A DNA stretch of 64,000 bases. Origin: Sphingomonas sp. So64.6b (lineage in GTDB: Bacteria > Pseudomonadota > Alphaproteobacteria > Sphingomonadales > Sphingomonadaceae). The notes under the pieces are model-generated. The model saw only the letters and a program-made list of their open reading frames with translations. It had not been told where the DNA came from and made no database searches. Of this stretch, positions 1 through 9,556 are shown piece by piece. Position 1 is the stretch's first letter, and each line of letters begins with the position of its first letter. The position numbers and the translations under genes were made by a program. The stretch covers positions 2,976,001 to 3,040,000 of the forward strand of contig NZ_CP048817.1 in the NCBI RefSeq assembly GCF_014171475.1. The letters are read 5' to 3'.

Positions 1-144
1 CGGCAATTTGCGTCACCCAGACCGGAATGGTCGGCGAGAGGCGATCACAAAGGTCCAGTTCGCCGATACGAGCCATGGTGTGGAGTCAGCAATGGCGCGC
101 GGATCAAGTCAAGCGGCGTTAGCGAGCAACCTGATCCATATCAG
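1..144. other. Left edge, no gene recognised
   Basis: This stretch lies downstream of the minus-strand ATPase gene. I see no convincing start codon with a ribosome site, no homology I recognise and no terminator hairpin. Confidence 0.4.
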
Positions 145-972
145 TCATAATCGCAGCGAGCGTCCGTTCCGGCCGGCAAGATCGACGATATAATGCCACG
201 CCACGCGCCCCGAACGGCTGCCGCGCCGCGTCGCCCAGCCGACCGCGTCGACCGCGTCGAACGGCAGGTCATAAGCATCGGTATAACCGCGCACCATCGC
301 GAGATAGCCGTCCTGATCGACGACATGGAATCCCAGGCTCAACCCGAACCGGTCGGCCAGCGCGAGATTGTCGTCGACCGCGTCGCGCGGATTGATTGCG
401 CTTTCCTGCTCGGCAATGTCGCGCGGCACCAGGTGACGGCGGTTGGAGGTGACGATCAGCCGCGCATTGGCCGGCCGCGCCTCCGCCCCGCCCTGCAGCA
501 TCGAGCGCAACGCACGCGCGTCGCTCGCCGCATTGAAGCCAAGATCATCGATAAACAGCACGAACGCGCGCGGCACCGGCGCGATCGCCGCAAACAAGGC
601 GGGCAGCGTATCGAGCTGCGTGGTGACCACTTCGATCAGCGCGAGTCGCTTGCCTTCCCCCTGAAGTGCCGCAACCGCGCTTTTGACCAAAGCCGATTTG
701 CCCGTGCCACGCGCGCCCCATAACAACACGTCATGCGCCGCCTGACCCTGGGCAAGGCGATCGAGGTTGGCGACCAATGTCGTTTTCTGCGTGTCGATGC
801 CGTGAAGCTGATCGAGCGGCAACGCCGCGAAATCGCGCGCCGCGGCCAGCGCGACACCGCGCCACAAATAGGCCGGATGGGCCAGCGGATCGGCCGGCAC
901 CGGTGCGGGCGGCGCGATACGGTCGAGTGCGGCGGCGATACGGTCGAGCGATGTCTGTTGATCTTCGGCCAT
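145..972 (-). CDS. DUF815-type AAA ATPase
   Basis: A 275-residue P-loop ATPase of the DUF815 family. The Walker A motif GARGTGKS is at residues 86-93, a Walker B-like segment FVLFIDDLGF at 137-146, and a sensor-like segment (LIVTSNRRHL) follows in the second half. Family members are soluble single-domain ATPases often seen near envelope or exopolysaccharide genes, and their substrate is not known. The gene lies about 100 bp downstream of the PrsT-like gene on the same strand. A palindromic repeat between them may separate transcription. The start at 972 gives a normal family length. The family call is firm; the biological role is open. Confidence 0.85.
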   Translation of the reverse strand: MAEDQQTSLDRIAAALDRIAPPAPVPADPLAHPAYLWRGVALAAARDFAALPLDQLHGIDTQKTTLVANLDRLAQGQAAHDVLLWGARGTGKSALVKSAVAALQGEGKRLALIEVVTTQLDTLPALFAAIAPVPRAFVLFIDDLGFNAASDARALRSMLQGGAEARPANARLIVTSNRRHLVPRDIAEQESAINPRDAVDDNLALADRFGLSLGFHVVDQDGYLAMVRGYTDAYDLPFDAVDAVGWATRRGSRSGRVAWHYIVDLAGRNGRSLRL

Positions 973-980
973 ACCATCTT

Positions 981-1070
981 CCGTTCGGGCTGAGCTTGTC
1001 GAAGCCCCGCTCTTCTGGTGCGCAGCGTTAGAAGAAAGAACGGCCCTTCGACAAGCTCAGGGCGAACGGT
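981..1070. repeat. Interspersed inverted repeat, family 1 (CCGTTCG...CGAACGG)
   Basis: About 90 bp. Its outer arms, CCGTTCGGGCTGAGCTTGTC and the complement of GACAAGCTCAGGGCGAACGG, are imperfect inverted repeats around a variable centre. The same arms recur at 48360, 54337 and 62092, always between genes. It looks like a REP-type or miniature mobile repeat. Confidence 0.85.
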
Positions 1071-1076
1071 TGAGAT

Positions 1077-3143
1077 TTAGGCCAGGGTCTTCAACAACGC
1101 CGCCGCCGCATCGCGGTCCTCGAAGCTCGGATCGGACAGCGCCGCATCGATCTGCCCGCGCGCATCGGCACCGCGGCCGAGTTCGGCATAGACCTGGCCG
1201 AGGTGCCAGCGCAGCATTGCGTGTTCGGGCGCGATCGCCACTGCCTTTTCGAACAATTGCGCCGCGGCGCCATTGTTCCCGCTTTGATAAAGCGCCCAGC
1301 CATAGGCGTCGGTCACCACCGGGTTGAGCGGCGCGAGGCGATAGGCCGCCTTGGCATAGGAAAGACCGGTCGCATCGTCGTCATCGCCGAGATAGGCATA
1401 GGCCAGTTCGGTGAGCAAAGCGGCGTCGCGGTTGCCGACGCGCTGGCGCAGTCCCTCCAGCGTTTCGATTGCGGCGTCGAATTCGCCCGATGCGAGCTGC
1501 CAATGCGCGGCGAGACGCTGGCCGGCGATGTTCTGCGGATTCTGCGACAGGAACAGCGCAAGCACGTTCGACGCTTCGGGCCGATGGCCGGCGCGGTCGA
1601 GCGCGTCGACCGTGCGCAACATGGTCGGTTCGTCGAAACGGATATCGGCGGCGCGGCGATAGGCGGCGGCGGCTTCGCCATAACGCTTCAGCACCATCTG
1701 CATGTCGCCGACCGCAAGCCAGGCGGCGGGCGCGCCGGGCGAAAGCCGGGTCAGCGCCTGCGCCTGATCGAGCGCCTGGCCATTTTCGCCCGCATCGACC
1801 AGCGCGCGCAGGAACACCATGCGCCGCACCGGATCGTCGGGATTGTCGTTGGCGAGCCCACCGAGCACGGTCAGGCTGTCATCGGTGCCGAACGGCACCG
1901 ACGCATCGCGCACCGGAAATGCCGCCCGGTCGAGATATTTGCCCGCCCAGTCGCGCTCGCCGGTGCGCTCGAACGCGCGCGCGACCAGGGTCAGCGTATA
2001 GCTGTCGGCATCGAAGCGCAGCGCGACCGGGCGCAACACATCGAGCGCGCCCTGCGCATCGCCCGAACGCAGCATCGCCGCACCAAGCAGGCGGCGCGCG
2101 GTGATGTTCATCGGCTGGCGCGCGACCAGCTCGCGCCATTTGTTGATCGCCTGTTCGTAACCGCCCGCCTGATAATCGAGCGTTCCTTCGAGCAGCAGCG
2201 CGCCGGGCAGGCCGCTGAGCGTGCCGCCGGTGCGCTGCATCAACGTGCGGGCAAGGTCGTAATTGCCCGCGCGCGCGGCGAGTACCGCCTGAAGATAGAA
2301 AGCCTGAGCACTGTCAGGCCGCGACGCGAGCGCGCGGCGGGTCGCGTCGAGCATATCGCCATAACGCCCGGCATCGCCGAGCGTTGAGGCATATTCGATC
2401 AGCGCCGGATGATAATAGGCATCGCGCGCCAGAGCCGCCTCGAACCAGGGCAAGGCCGCGACCAGGCCATATTGAGTCCGCACCAGTTCGCCGCGCAAGG
2501 TCAGCGCCTCGAGATTGGCGGGGTCAAGCTCGCCCGCCTTGGTCGCCGCGTCGATCGCGCCGGCGACATCGCCCGAATTGTAACGCACCCGGCCAAGATC
2601 GGACCATGCCGCGCTATCCCCCGGCGCGGCCGACAGAAGATTGGACAGCGCACGCTGCGCACCCGGCAAATCGCCTTGCGCGGCCAGCGCGCGCGCGCCG
2701 ACGCGAATCGCATAACCGGCAAAACGCGGCTCCGCCGTCGCCGCGGTGGTCGCCGCGCGCTTGGCATCGCCCTGCAGCAGATAGGCATGGGCGTAGAGCT
2801 GTTGCGCGCGCTTGGCGTCGAACCCGGCCGCCTTGGCGCGGTCGAGTTCGGCTTCGGCGCCAATGCCGTCACCAAGCGCCAGGAAAGCGCGCGCCAGCAC
2901 GGCATGCGCCAGGCCCCAATTGGGATCCTGCTTGATCGCCGCCTGCGCATGGTTGCGCGCCGCGCTGATATTCCCCGTCTTGAGCATCGCCAGGCTCCTG
3001 GCGAGCGACAGCCGCGCAGTCCCGGCATCGGCGCTGGCCGGCACGGTCGCGGCCAGCGTGAACAAGGCGGCGGATACGATCGCAGCGCCGCTCGCAAGCA
3101 GCGTACCGATGGTGGCTTTAACGGGCTTAAGCATGGAGGTCAT
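1077..3143 (-). CDS. prsT: PrsT-like TPR protein of the XrtA/PEP-CTERM system
   Basis: A 688-residue protein with an N-terminal signal peptide (hydrophobic stretch around residues 13-37, ending near ASADAG) followed by tetratricopeptide repeats over nearly the whole length, for example the repeats starting ALAMLKTGN-like and GLAHAVLARAFLALGD. It is therefore likely exported and protein-binding. In PEP-CTERM genomes a large TPR lipoprotein or periplasmic protein, PrsT, is encoded with PrsK and PrsR. Here it follows prsR directly, the start at 3143 overlapping the prsR stop (an alternative ATG is at 3134). The order prsK-prsR-prsT and the length fit the family. Its molecular function is not established. 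Confidence 0.8.
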   Translation of the reverse strand: MTSMLKPVKATIGTLLASGAAIVSAALFTLAATVPASADAGTARLSLARSLAMLKTGNISAARNHAQAAIKQDPNWGLAHAVLARAFLALGDGIGAEAELDRAKAAGFDAKRAQQLYAHAYLLQGDAKRAATTAATAEPRFAGYAIRVGARALAAQGDLPGAQRALSNLLSAAPGDSAAWSDLGRVRYNSGDVAGAIDAATKAGELDPANLEALTLRGELVRTQYGLVAALPWFEAALARDAYYHPALIEYASTLGDAGRYGDMLDATRRALASRPDSAQAFYLQAVLAARAGNYDLARTLMQRTGGTLSGLPGALLLEGTLDYQAGGYEQAINKWRELVARQPMNITARRLLGAAMLRSGDAQGALDVLRPVALRFDADSYTLTLVARAFERTGERDWAGKYLDRAAFPVRDASVPFGTDDSLTVLGGLANDNPDDPVRRMVFLRALVDAGENGQALDQAQALTRLSPGAPAAWLAVGDMQMVLKRYGEAAAAYRRAADIRFDEPTMLRTVDALDRAGHRPEASNVLALFLSQNPQNIAGQRLAAHWQLASGEFDAAIETLEGLRQRVGNRDAALLTELAYAYLGDDDDATGLSYAKAAYRLAPLNPVVTDAYGWALYQSGNNGAAAQLFEKAVAIAPEHAMLRWHLGQVYAELGRGADARGQIDAALSDPSFEDRDAAAALLKTLA

Positions 3144-4500
3144 AGCTCTTCAAAAGATCGTAAAGGGTCGGGCGGCTCACCCCTAGCAGCTTGGCGGTAT
3201 TGGAAATGTTACCGTCGGCGCGGACCAGCGCGTGGCGGATCGCCTTGCGGTCGGCGATCTCGCGCACGCTGCGCAAATTGAGCGGTACATCCTCGGCATC
3301 GCCGGCCAGGTCGAGATCGGCGGCGGTGACCAGCTTGCCCTCGGCCATGATCACCGCGCGCTTCATGCGGTTTTCCAGCTCGCGGACATTGCCCGGCCAG
3401 CCCCATGCATCGATCGCGGCGCGCGCATCGGGCGACAGGCCGGTAACCGATGAGTGCATCGTCTTGGCATATTTCTTCAGGAAATGATGCGCGAGCAGGC
3501 CGGCATCGCCGCTGCGTTCGGCCAGCGACGGGATGCGCACGACGATCTCGGCCAGGCGATAATAAAGATCCTCGCGGAAGCGGCCCTCGGCGATCATCGC
3601 ATCGATATCCTGATGTGTCGCGCACACGATCCGCGTGTCGACCGCGATTGGCTTGCGCCCGCCGATCCGTTCGATCACGCGCTCCTGCAGGAAACGCAGC
3701 AGCTTGACCTGCAGCGGCAACGGAATGTCGCCGACCTCGTCGAGAAACAGCGTACCGCCCTGCGCCAGTTCGATCTTGCCTTCGGTCGTCTTGACCGCGC
3801 CGGTGAAGGCGCCCTTTTCATGACCGAACAATTCGCTTTCGAGCAATGTCTCGGGAATCGCCGCGCAATTGATCGCGACGAACGCCCCGTTCCGGCGCGG
3901 GCTCGAATCATGCACGCCGCGCGCGAGCAATTCCTTGCCCGTGCCGCTCGCGCCAAGCAGCATGACCGATACGTCCGCGCCGGCGACGCGCTCGATCGTG
4001 CGCGTGACCTTGAGCATCTCCGGCGCGGCGGTGATCATCCCGCCCAGCGCGGTGGTGCCGGAACGCTCGGCGAGGCGGCGATTCTCCGCCTCCAGCGCAT
4101 GCACGTGAAAGGCGCGCGCGACGATCAGGCCGAGCGCGTCGATATCGATCGGCTTGGCATAGAAATCCCACGCGCCATCGGCGATCGCGCGCAGCGCACT
4201 TTCGCGCGCGCCATGCCCGGAGGCAACGATGACCTTGGTATCGGGCTTGAGCGTCAGGATCGCCTGCAGCGTCGCGAACCCCTCGGTCGTGCCGTCCGGA
4301 TCGGGCGGCAGGCCAAGGTCGAGCGTGACCACATCGGGTTCCTCGGCGCGCACCGCGTCGAGCGCGCTGGCACGGTCCGACGCGACGACCACGTCATACC
4401 CCTCATAGGCCCAGCGCAACTGGCGCTGCAGCCCGACATCGTCCTCGACGATCAGCAATTTGGGCAGCGATTTGGGTCGTGCTGCGTTGGTCCCGGTCAT
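3127..4500 (-). CDS. prsR: PrsR, sigma-54-dependent response regulator (PEP-CTERM-box type)
   Basis: A 457-residue NtrC-class regulator. It has an N-terminal receiver domain (LLIVEDDVG at about residues 14-22; phosphoacceptor region VVTLDLGLP), an AAA+ sigma-54 activation domain with Walker A GASGTGKE and the GAFTGA loop that contacts sigma-54, and a C-terminal Fis-type helix-turn-helix ([20 protein letters not shown]). It should activate sigma-54 promoters of exopolysaccharide and PEP-CTERM genes when phosphorylated by PrsK. Its ATG overlaps the end of prsK by four bases (ATGA), so the two are translationally coupled, as expected for a cognate pair. Confidence 0.92.
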   Translation of the reverse strand: MTGTNAARPKSLPKLLIVEDDVGLQRQLRWAYEGYDVVVASDRASALDAVRAEEPDVVTLDLGLPPDPDGTTEGFATLQAILTLKPDTKVIVASGHGARESALRAIADGAWDFYAKPIDIDALGLIVARAFHVHALEAENRRLAERSGTTALGGMITAAPEMLKVTRTIERVAGADVSVMLLGASGTGKELLARGVHDSSPRRNGAFVAINCAAIPETLLESELFGHEKGAFTGAVKTTEGKIELAQGGTLFLDEVGDIPLPLQVKLLRFLQERVIERIGGRKPIAVDTRIVCATHQDIDAMIAEGRFREDLYYRLAEIVVRIPSLAERSGDAGLLAHHFLKKYAKTMHSSVTGLSPDARAAIDAWGWPGNVRELENRMKRAVIMAEGKLVTAADLDLAGDAEDVPLNLRSVREIADRKAIRHALVRADGNISNTAKLLGVSRPTLYDLLKSYDLHA

Positions 4501-6554
4501 GCCGCGCGCTCCATCGTATCGGTTCGGACTCGCGGCAAGGTGACGCGGAAACGCGTGCCCTCGCCTTCACGGCTGGTCACCGCGACGCCGCCGCCCATCG
4601 CCTGGGCAAGCTGCCGCGCCTCGAACGCGCCGATGCCGAAACCGCCGGCCTTGGACGACACGAACGGTTTGAACAGCTTGTCGCGAATAAACGCCGGCGA
4701 CATGCCGCATCCGCGGTCGATCACGTCGATCACGACCTGGCCGGCATCGGCGGAAACCGCGATGGTCACCGGTTCGGCGAACGGGCTCGCCTCGATCGCG
4801 TTCTGCAGCAAATGACCGAGCAATTGTTCGAGCCGCGCCGGATCGGTCTGGGCCAACGCCTCGCCGCCGCCGATCACCGCGACCGGATGCTGCGCGCGGC
4901 GGCGCGCGGCAACACGCTCGACCAAAGGCATCAATTCGACCGGGCGAAGTTCCTCGGCACGGGCGCTGTGATGCTGCGACAGGCGCGCGAGCAAATCATT
5001 CATCCGCCCCGCCGAATCCTTCAGCGTCGCGACCATATCGGCGCGGAACTCGGGGTTGTCGGCATGGCGTTCGGCATTGCGCGCGACCAGCGTCAACTGG
5101 CTCACCAGATTCTTGATGTCATGAAGGATGAAGGCGAAGCGGCGGTTGAATTCGTCGAAGCGCTCGACATCGGCCAGCGCCTCCTGCGCGCGCGCCTCGG
5201 CGAGGTAACTTGCGGCCTGACGCCCGGCGATGCGCAACAGGTCGAAATCCTCCCAGTCGAGCGCCCGGTCGAGCGCCGGCCGCGCCAGCAGGATCGCGCC
5301 CTGCAGCCGGTCGAGATGGACCAGCGGCACCAGCGCCCAGGCGGTGTTGGTGTCGAGCATCCATTGCGGCACGCTGGCCGCTTCGGCGCCGGCGGCGGCA
5401 TCGTTGCGGATCATGTCGAGTTCGACGATCCGCCCGCTGGCGACGAGATAGCGCGCCAGCACATCGTCGCCGCCCGCGACGGGCAGCCCGTCGCGATCCC
5501 ATTGCCATGCCGCGCCGATGCCCAGCCCGGTGCCGTCGGGCACGAGCAACAGCCCGGCGGGCGAATCGGTCAAATCGGCGACCGCCTTGACGATGCGCTC
5601 GTCGAGCGGCGCCGCGCCCTCGGGCTTGCCCAATGTTTCGGTGAAGCGCGCCCATTCGGCGCGATAATCATAGCGGTGATTGAACAGATGCTTGGCCAGC
5701 TTCACCTTCGCCCAGCCCTTGAGCCAGGGTGAGGAGACCAGGGTCAGCGTGGTGGCGGCCGATCCGAGCACAAAGGCGGTCTGCGCGATGCGCACATAAG
5801 CGCCGCCGAACGCCGCGATCAGGCTGGTGATAAGCACCATGATCACCAGCCACAATATGGTCGCGACGAGCGACAGCGATTGCCAGGCGACGGTGCGCGA
5901 CAGTTTCAGCGTCCAGTCGCCATTGCGCATCACCGCCAGCGCGAACAGCGGCGCGAGCAAAGTCATCGCCACGCCGCGCGTCGCGACCAGCTCGACGCCC
6001 CAGCTTTTGGTCAGATACGCGACGGCATGGATCGCCAGGTCGATGCACCACATCGCGGCAAGCGCGATGACCACCAGCCTGATCCCGCCGCGCGCGCGCG
6101 GTGCGACCGCCGAATAGAGATGATGGACCAGGACCAGCGCGCTGACTGCGACCATCATGCGCAGCAACAGGCGCACCGATGCGAGCGACGCCGAGGCGAT
6201 ATCGGCCGGCGGCAATGTCGCCTCCGCCACGGCCAGGCCGATGCCCGCCAGCACGATCAGCACGACCACGCCGTAAACCGTGATCACCGCCCCGCCATGC
6301 GGCGCATCGGGATCGCGCCGCACCAGCGCGAACATGAAGCCGAGCCAGGAAAGGTTGCGCAGGCTTTCGGCGACGCGCGCGGTCACGTCGCGCGGATCGA
6401 TCCCCGCCACCGCCAGCGCCCAGAGCGCAGTCGCGGCGAGCGCGACGACGAAGGTCAGCCGCGGCAGCGCGGTCGCCGCGTCGCGCAGCTGCGATACGGC
6501 GAGCATGCCGAAGAGCAAGGCGGCGAGCGCATGGCCCCACAGGATGATGGTCAT
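4497..6554 (-). CDS. prsK: PrsK, membrane histidine kinase of the XrtA/PEP-CTERM system
   Basis: A kinase of about 685 residues. The N-terminal half is a run of hydrophobic membrane segments, followed by a GAF-like region and then a kinase core with the histidine segment FAFILHDIKNLVSQ and a C-terminal HATPase domain (motifs DVIDRGCGM and SSKAGGFGIG). It is the sensor partner of PrsR, and its signal is not known. I prefer the ATG at 6554 (MTIILWGH) because TAGG lies nine bases upstream and this matches the usual N-terminus. An ATG at 6560 and a GTG at 6575 are also possible. The sugar transferase gene ends 10 bp upstream, so this is one operon. Confidence 0.9.
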   Translation of the reverse strand: MTIILWGHALAALLFGMLAVSQLRDAATALPRLTFVVALAATALWALAVAGIDPRDVTARVAESLRNLSWLGFMFALVRRDPDAPHGGAVITVYGVVVLIVLAGIGLAVAEATLPPADIASASLASVRLLLRMMVAVSALVLVHHLYSAVAPRARGGIRLVVIALAAMWCIDLAIHAVAYLTKSWGVELVATRGVAMTLLAPLFALAVMRNGDWTLKLSRTVAWQSLSLVATILWLVIMVLITSLIAAFGGAYVRIAQTAFVLGSAATTLTLVSSPWLKGWAKVKLAKHLFNHRYDYRAEWARFTETLGKPEGAAPLDERIVKAVADLTDSPAGLLLVPDGTGLGIGAAWQWDRDGLPVAGGDDVLARYLVASGRIVELDMIRNDAAAGAEAASVPQWMLDTNTAWALVPLVHLDRLQGAILLARPALDRALDWEDFDLLRIAGRQAASYLAEARAQEALADVERFDEFNRRFAFILHDIKNLVSQLTLVARNAERHADNPEFRADMVATLKDSAGRMNDLLARLSQHHSARAEELRPVELMPLVERVAARRRAQHPVAVIGGGEALAQTDPARLEQLLGHLLQNAIEASPFAEPVTIAVSADAGQVVIDVIDRGCGMSPAFIRDKLFKPFVSSKAGGFGIGAFEARQLAQAMGGGVAVTSREGEGTRFRVTLPRVRTDTMERAA

Positions 6555-6564
6555 CGCCATCGGC

Positions 6565-7953
6565 CTACCGCGCACCCTCCGGCCACAACACGACGCGGAT
6601 CGTCTGCAGCAGGATCAATATGTCGAGAAAGGGCGAATAGTTCTTGGCGTAATACAGGTCGTATTCGAGCTTCTGCCGTGAATCCTCGATCGACGCGCCA
6701 TAGGGATAATTGATCTGCGCCCAGCCCGTGATGCCCGGCTTCACCATGTGGCGCTCGGCATAATAAGGCAGTTGCTGTTCGAGATCGTCGACGAATTGCG
6801 GGCGTTCGGGACGCGGCCCGACAAAGCTCATCTCGCCCTTCAGCACCGACCAGGTCTGCGGCAGTTCGTCGATCCGCACCTTGCGGATGAAACGGCCGAT
6901 ACGCGTGATGCGCGGATCGTCCTTCTCCGCCCAGACCGCCTGACCGCCGATCTCGGCATCCTGGCGCATCGAACGCAATTTGATGCAGTCGAACCCGACG
7001 CTGTACAGGCCGACGCGGCGCTGGCGGTAGAAAGCCGGCCCCTTGCTCTCCAGCTTGATCGCGATCGCCGTGAGCACGATGATCGGCGCGGTCAGCGCGA
7101 GTAACAGCGCGCTCGCGGTAATGTCGAACAATCGCTTGAACAGGCTCGACAACATCCGCCCTGAGGAGAAACCGTCGGAGAAGATCAGCCAGCTCGGATT
7201 GACGCTCTGCAGGTCGACCCGGCCGGTTTCGCGTTCGAGGAAGGTCGAGATTTCGTTGACATGGACGCCGGTGGTCTTGATCCGCAACAGATCCTTGAGC
7301 GGCAGCGCATTGCGCCGTTCCTCCAGCGCCAGCACGACTTCGCTGGCGTTGAGCAGCACGACATGGTCGGCGAGATTATAGATCGCGTCGCGCGCGATCG
7401 CCTCCGGGATCACTCGTGCCGCTTCGCTCATCGAGACATAACCAACCACCACGAACCCGGCGCCCGGCGTCGCGGCCAGCGCCTTTAATCGCGCCGCGCG
7501 TGCGCCCGCGCCGAGCACGACGACGCGGCGCTTGAACGCCTGCCCGCCGAGCATCTTGCCAAGCAGGACGCGCAAGCTGACCAGCAACACCATCGCCGCG
7601 GCCATCGAATAAAGCAGGTTCGAACGCCAGAAAGTGATCGCCGGCATCAGAAAGAAGATCACGCTGAGGAAAATCACGCCGAGCGAAATCGCCACGACCA
7701 GCCGCGCCGAGGCGTAGCGCAGCGATTGCAGCGAACTCGCGCCGTAAACCCCGACCGCGATCATCGCGAGTTCGAGCGAAATGGCGAAAGTCAGCAATTG
7801 CGGAATGCGCGTATGAATCGGTTCGACGATCATCGCGATCTGGTTCGCGCGATAGGTCCAGCCGAACTCGGCGGCGACAAGCAACAACAGCACGTCGAAC
7901 AGGCCGAGCAGCAGCACGGCGTGCGGTATGTAATGCTTGAACAACCTGATCAT
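6565..7953 (-). CDS. EpsB-type (TIGR03013-like) polyprenyl-phosphate sugar transferase
   Basis: About 462 residues. Several N-terminal membrane segments lead to a CoA-binding-like central region and a C-terminal bacterial sugar transferase domain (KRLFDITASALLL, IDELPQTWSVLKGEMSFVGPRPE-type core, KPGITGWAQINYPYG). It is predicted to load the first sugar phosphate onto undecaprenyl phosphate for exopolysaccharide synthesis at the inner membrane. The segment MIRLFKHYIPHAVLLLGLFD is typical of the PEP-CTERM-associated subfamily, so I use the ATG at 7953 with AAGG nine bases upstream. A start at 7995 would place coding sequence over the dyad at 7977-7995. It is the first gene of the operon with prsK, prsR and prsT. 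Confidence 0.9.
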   Translation of the reverse strand: MIRLFKHYIPHAVLLLGLFDVLLLLVAAEFGWTYRANQIAMIVEPIHTRIPQLLTFAISLELAMIAVGVYGASSLQSLRYASARLVVAISLGVIFLSVIFFLMPAITFWRSNLLYSMAAAMVLLVSLRVLLGKMLGGQAFKRRVVVLGAGARAARLKALAATPGAGFVVVGYVSMSEAARVIPEAIARDAIYNLADHVVLLNASEVVLALEERRNALPLKDLLRIKTTGVHVNEISTFLERETGRVDLQSVNPSWLIFSDGFSSGRMLSSLFKRLFDITASALLLALTAPIIVLTAIAIKLESKGPAFYRQRRVGLYSVGFDCIKLRSMRQDAEIGGQAVWAEKDDPRITRIGRFIRKVRIDELPQTWSVLKGEMSFVGPRPERPQFVDDLEQQLPYYAERHMVKPGITGWAQINYPYGASIEDSRQKLEYDLYYAKNYSPFLDILILLQTIRVVLWPEGAR

Positions 7954-7976
7954 TGAGTCGCGCCTTACCCGTGGCC

Positions 7977-7995
7977 GTGTAAATTTTTCCGACAC
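7977..7995 (-). promoter_or_regulatory. Dyad GTGT...ACAC upstream of the sugar transferase operon
   Basis: The plus-strand sequence GTGTAAATTTTTCCGACAC forms an imperfect dyad with GTGT/ACAC ends, 24 bp upstream of the preferred ATG. Its position in front of the PrsK/PrsR-encoding operon makes it a candidate operator. I could not see a clean GG-N10-GC sigma-54 element beside it. Confidence 0.4.
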
Positions 7996-8047
7996 GTGGG
8001 CATGGCTGTCGCAGAAATTGACAAATAAAGGTTGAACACGCCCTTCT

Positions 8048-8186
8048 TCCCCTCCCTTTCAAGGGAGGGGCTAGGGGTGGGTCAGCATTTGCGGGGCTCG
8101 ATGCCCCGCCAATGCTTCGGAACTTGCGCGACGCTGCTGAGTCTTCTGAACGCGCACCCGGACCCTCGTCCCCACCCTAGAAGGGC
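8048..8186. repeat. Interspersed repeat, family 3 (G-rich arms with GGGGCTCGATGCCCC core)
   Basis: The gap between the divergent EpsB-type and guanylyltransferase genes carries CCCCTCCC/GGGAGGGG stems and the hairpin GGGGCTCGATGCCCC. The same architecture recurs at 41587-41745 and 43320-43452. Confidence 0.75.
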
Positions 8187-8227
8187 GGCGCGAAAGAACG
8201 TAAGTGCGACGCAACAGGAGGATTCGA

Positions 8228-9292
8228 ATGCCGCTTTCCAGACCGATCGTCCCTGTCATCCTTTCGGGCGGATCGGGTACACGGTTGTGGCCGATGTCGC
8301 GGCCCGAGCGCCCCAAGCAGATGCTCGCGCTGACCGCCGAGCAAACCATGCTGCAGCTGACCGCGAAACGCGCGACCGGCGAACGCTTCGCCGCGCCGAT
8401 CGTCGTCGCCAATGCGCGTCATGCCGACATGATCGACCAGCAACTCGACGCGGTCGCGGCGGGCGCGCAAGCGATCATCCTCGAACCGATGGGCCGCAAC
8501 ACCGCCCCCGCCATCGCGCTCGCCGCGATCGCCGCGGGCGGCGGGCCCGAACCGCTGCTGGTCATGCCGTCGGACCATGTCATCACCGATGTCGATGCGT
8601 TCCACGCCGCGATTCATGCCGCGCTGCCGCTGGTCGCGGAGGGCTGGCTGGTCACCTTCGGCATCGCGCCCGACGCGCCGGAAACCGGCTATGGCTGGAT
8701 CCAGATCGGCGAAGAGATCGCCGAAGGGGTCAACAAGGTCAAAAGCTTTGTCGAGAAACCGCCGCGCGACAAAGCCGAGGCGATGCTTGCGGCGGGCGAC
8801 CATGCGTGGAACGGCGGCATCTTCCTGTTCCGCGCCGACATGTATCTCGGCGCGCTCGCGTCCTTCGCGCCCGACATGCTGGTCGCGGCACAACAGGCGA
8901 TGGACAAGGCGCGGCACGAGGGCAAGCGCATCTATCCCGACGCGGAAGCGTTCGCCGCCTCGCCCGCCGACTCGATCGACTATGCGGTGATGGAAAAGGC
9001 CGCGCGTGTCGCGGTCGTGCCGGTCGATATGGGGTGGAGCGACCTGGGCAGTTGGGACGCGCTCTATGCGCTGAGCGCGGATGGTGATGGCCATGCCCAT
9101 GCCGGTCATGACGGCGGCGAAGTCGTCGCGATCGACACCGCAAACTGCCTGGTGCGCAGCGACGGCGTGCGCATTGCGATCGTCGGGGTCGAGGATCTGA
9201 TCGTCGTGGCAAGCGGCAACGACGTCCTGATCCTGCCCCGCGGCCGCAGCCAGGAGGTCAAGAAACTGATCGAGGCGATGAAAGACTCCTGA
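8228..9292 (+). CDS. manC: Mannose-1-phosphate guanylyltransferase
   Basis: 354 residues. It makes GDP-mannose from mannose-1-phosphate and GTP, the donor for mannose, fucose and rhamnose-type units of surface polysaccharides. The nucleotidyltransferase signature GGSGTRLWP is at residues 14-22 and the FVEKP active-site motif near 180. The tail is short, so this is the guanylyltransferase-only form without the fused phosphomannose isomerase cupin. The start is fixed by a strong ribosome site (CAGGAGG, six bases before ATG 8228). It diverges from the exopolysaccharide regulatory operon, which fits a shared pathway. Confidence 0.93.
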   Translation: MPLSRPIVPVILSGGSGTRLWPMSRPERPKQMLALTAEQTMLQLTAKRATGERFAAPIVVANARHADMIDQQLDAVAAGAQAIILEPMGRNTAPAIALAAIAAGGGPEPLLVMPSDHVITDVDAFHAAIHAALPLVAEGWLVTFGIAPDAPETGYGWIQIGEEIAEGVNKVKSFVEKPPRDKAEAMLAAGDHAWNGGIFLFRADMYLGALASFAPDMLVAAQQAMDKARHEGKRIYPDAEAFAASPADSIDYAVMEKAARVAVVPVDMGWSDLGSWDALYALSADGDGHAHAGHDGGEVVAIDTANCLVRSDGVRIAIVGVEDLIVVASGNDVLILPRGRSQEVKKLIEAMKDS

Positions 9293-9335
9293 TGCGGTGC
9301 CGAGCTTCGATGTTGGGGAGCCATCATCCGCCACA

Positions 9336-9444
9336 CCGTCACCCCGGACTTGTTCCGGGGTCCACTAAGCCGCTGGGTTGGGAATAGCAGTTTGAAAGCC
9401 AGGATCGCGGCGCTGTTGACCCGGGAACAAGTCCGGGGTGACGG
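9336..9444. repeat. Interspersed inverted repeat, family 2 (CACCCCGGACTTGTTCCGGGG)
   Basis: Outer arms CCGTCACCCCGGACTTGTTC and the complement at 9424-9444 form an inverted repeat of about 109 bp with an unrelated centre. A second full copy is at 18012-18109 and a half copy near 45424-45445. Confidence 0.85.
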
Positions 9445-9556
9445 GATGTTTGGAAAAGCGGCCCTCAATTGATGTTCCCTTACAGGCCGTTTCGCTGGTA
9501 GCTTGCAATTACATAACGCAGTATATAACACGCTATCGACTCACTGGAGCGATGGC

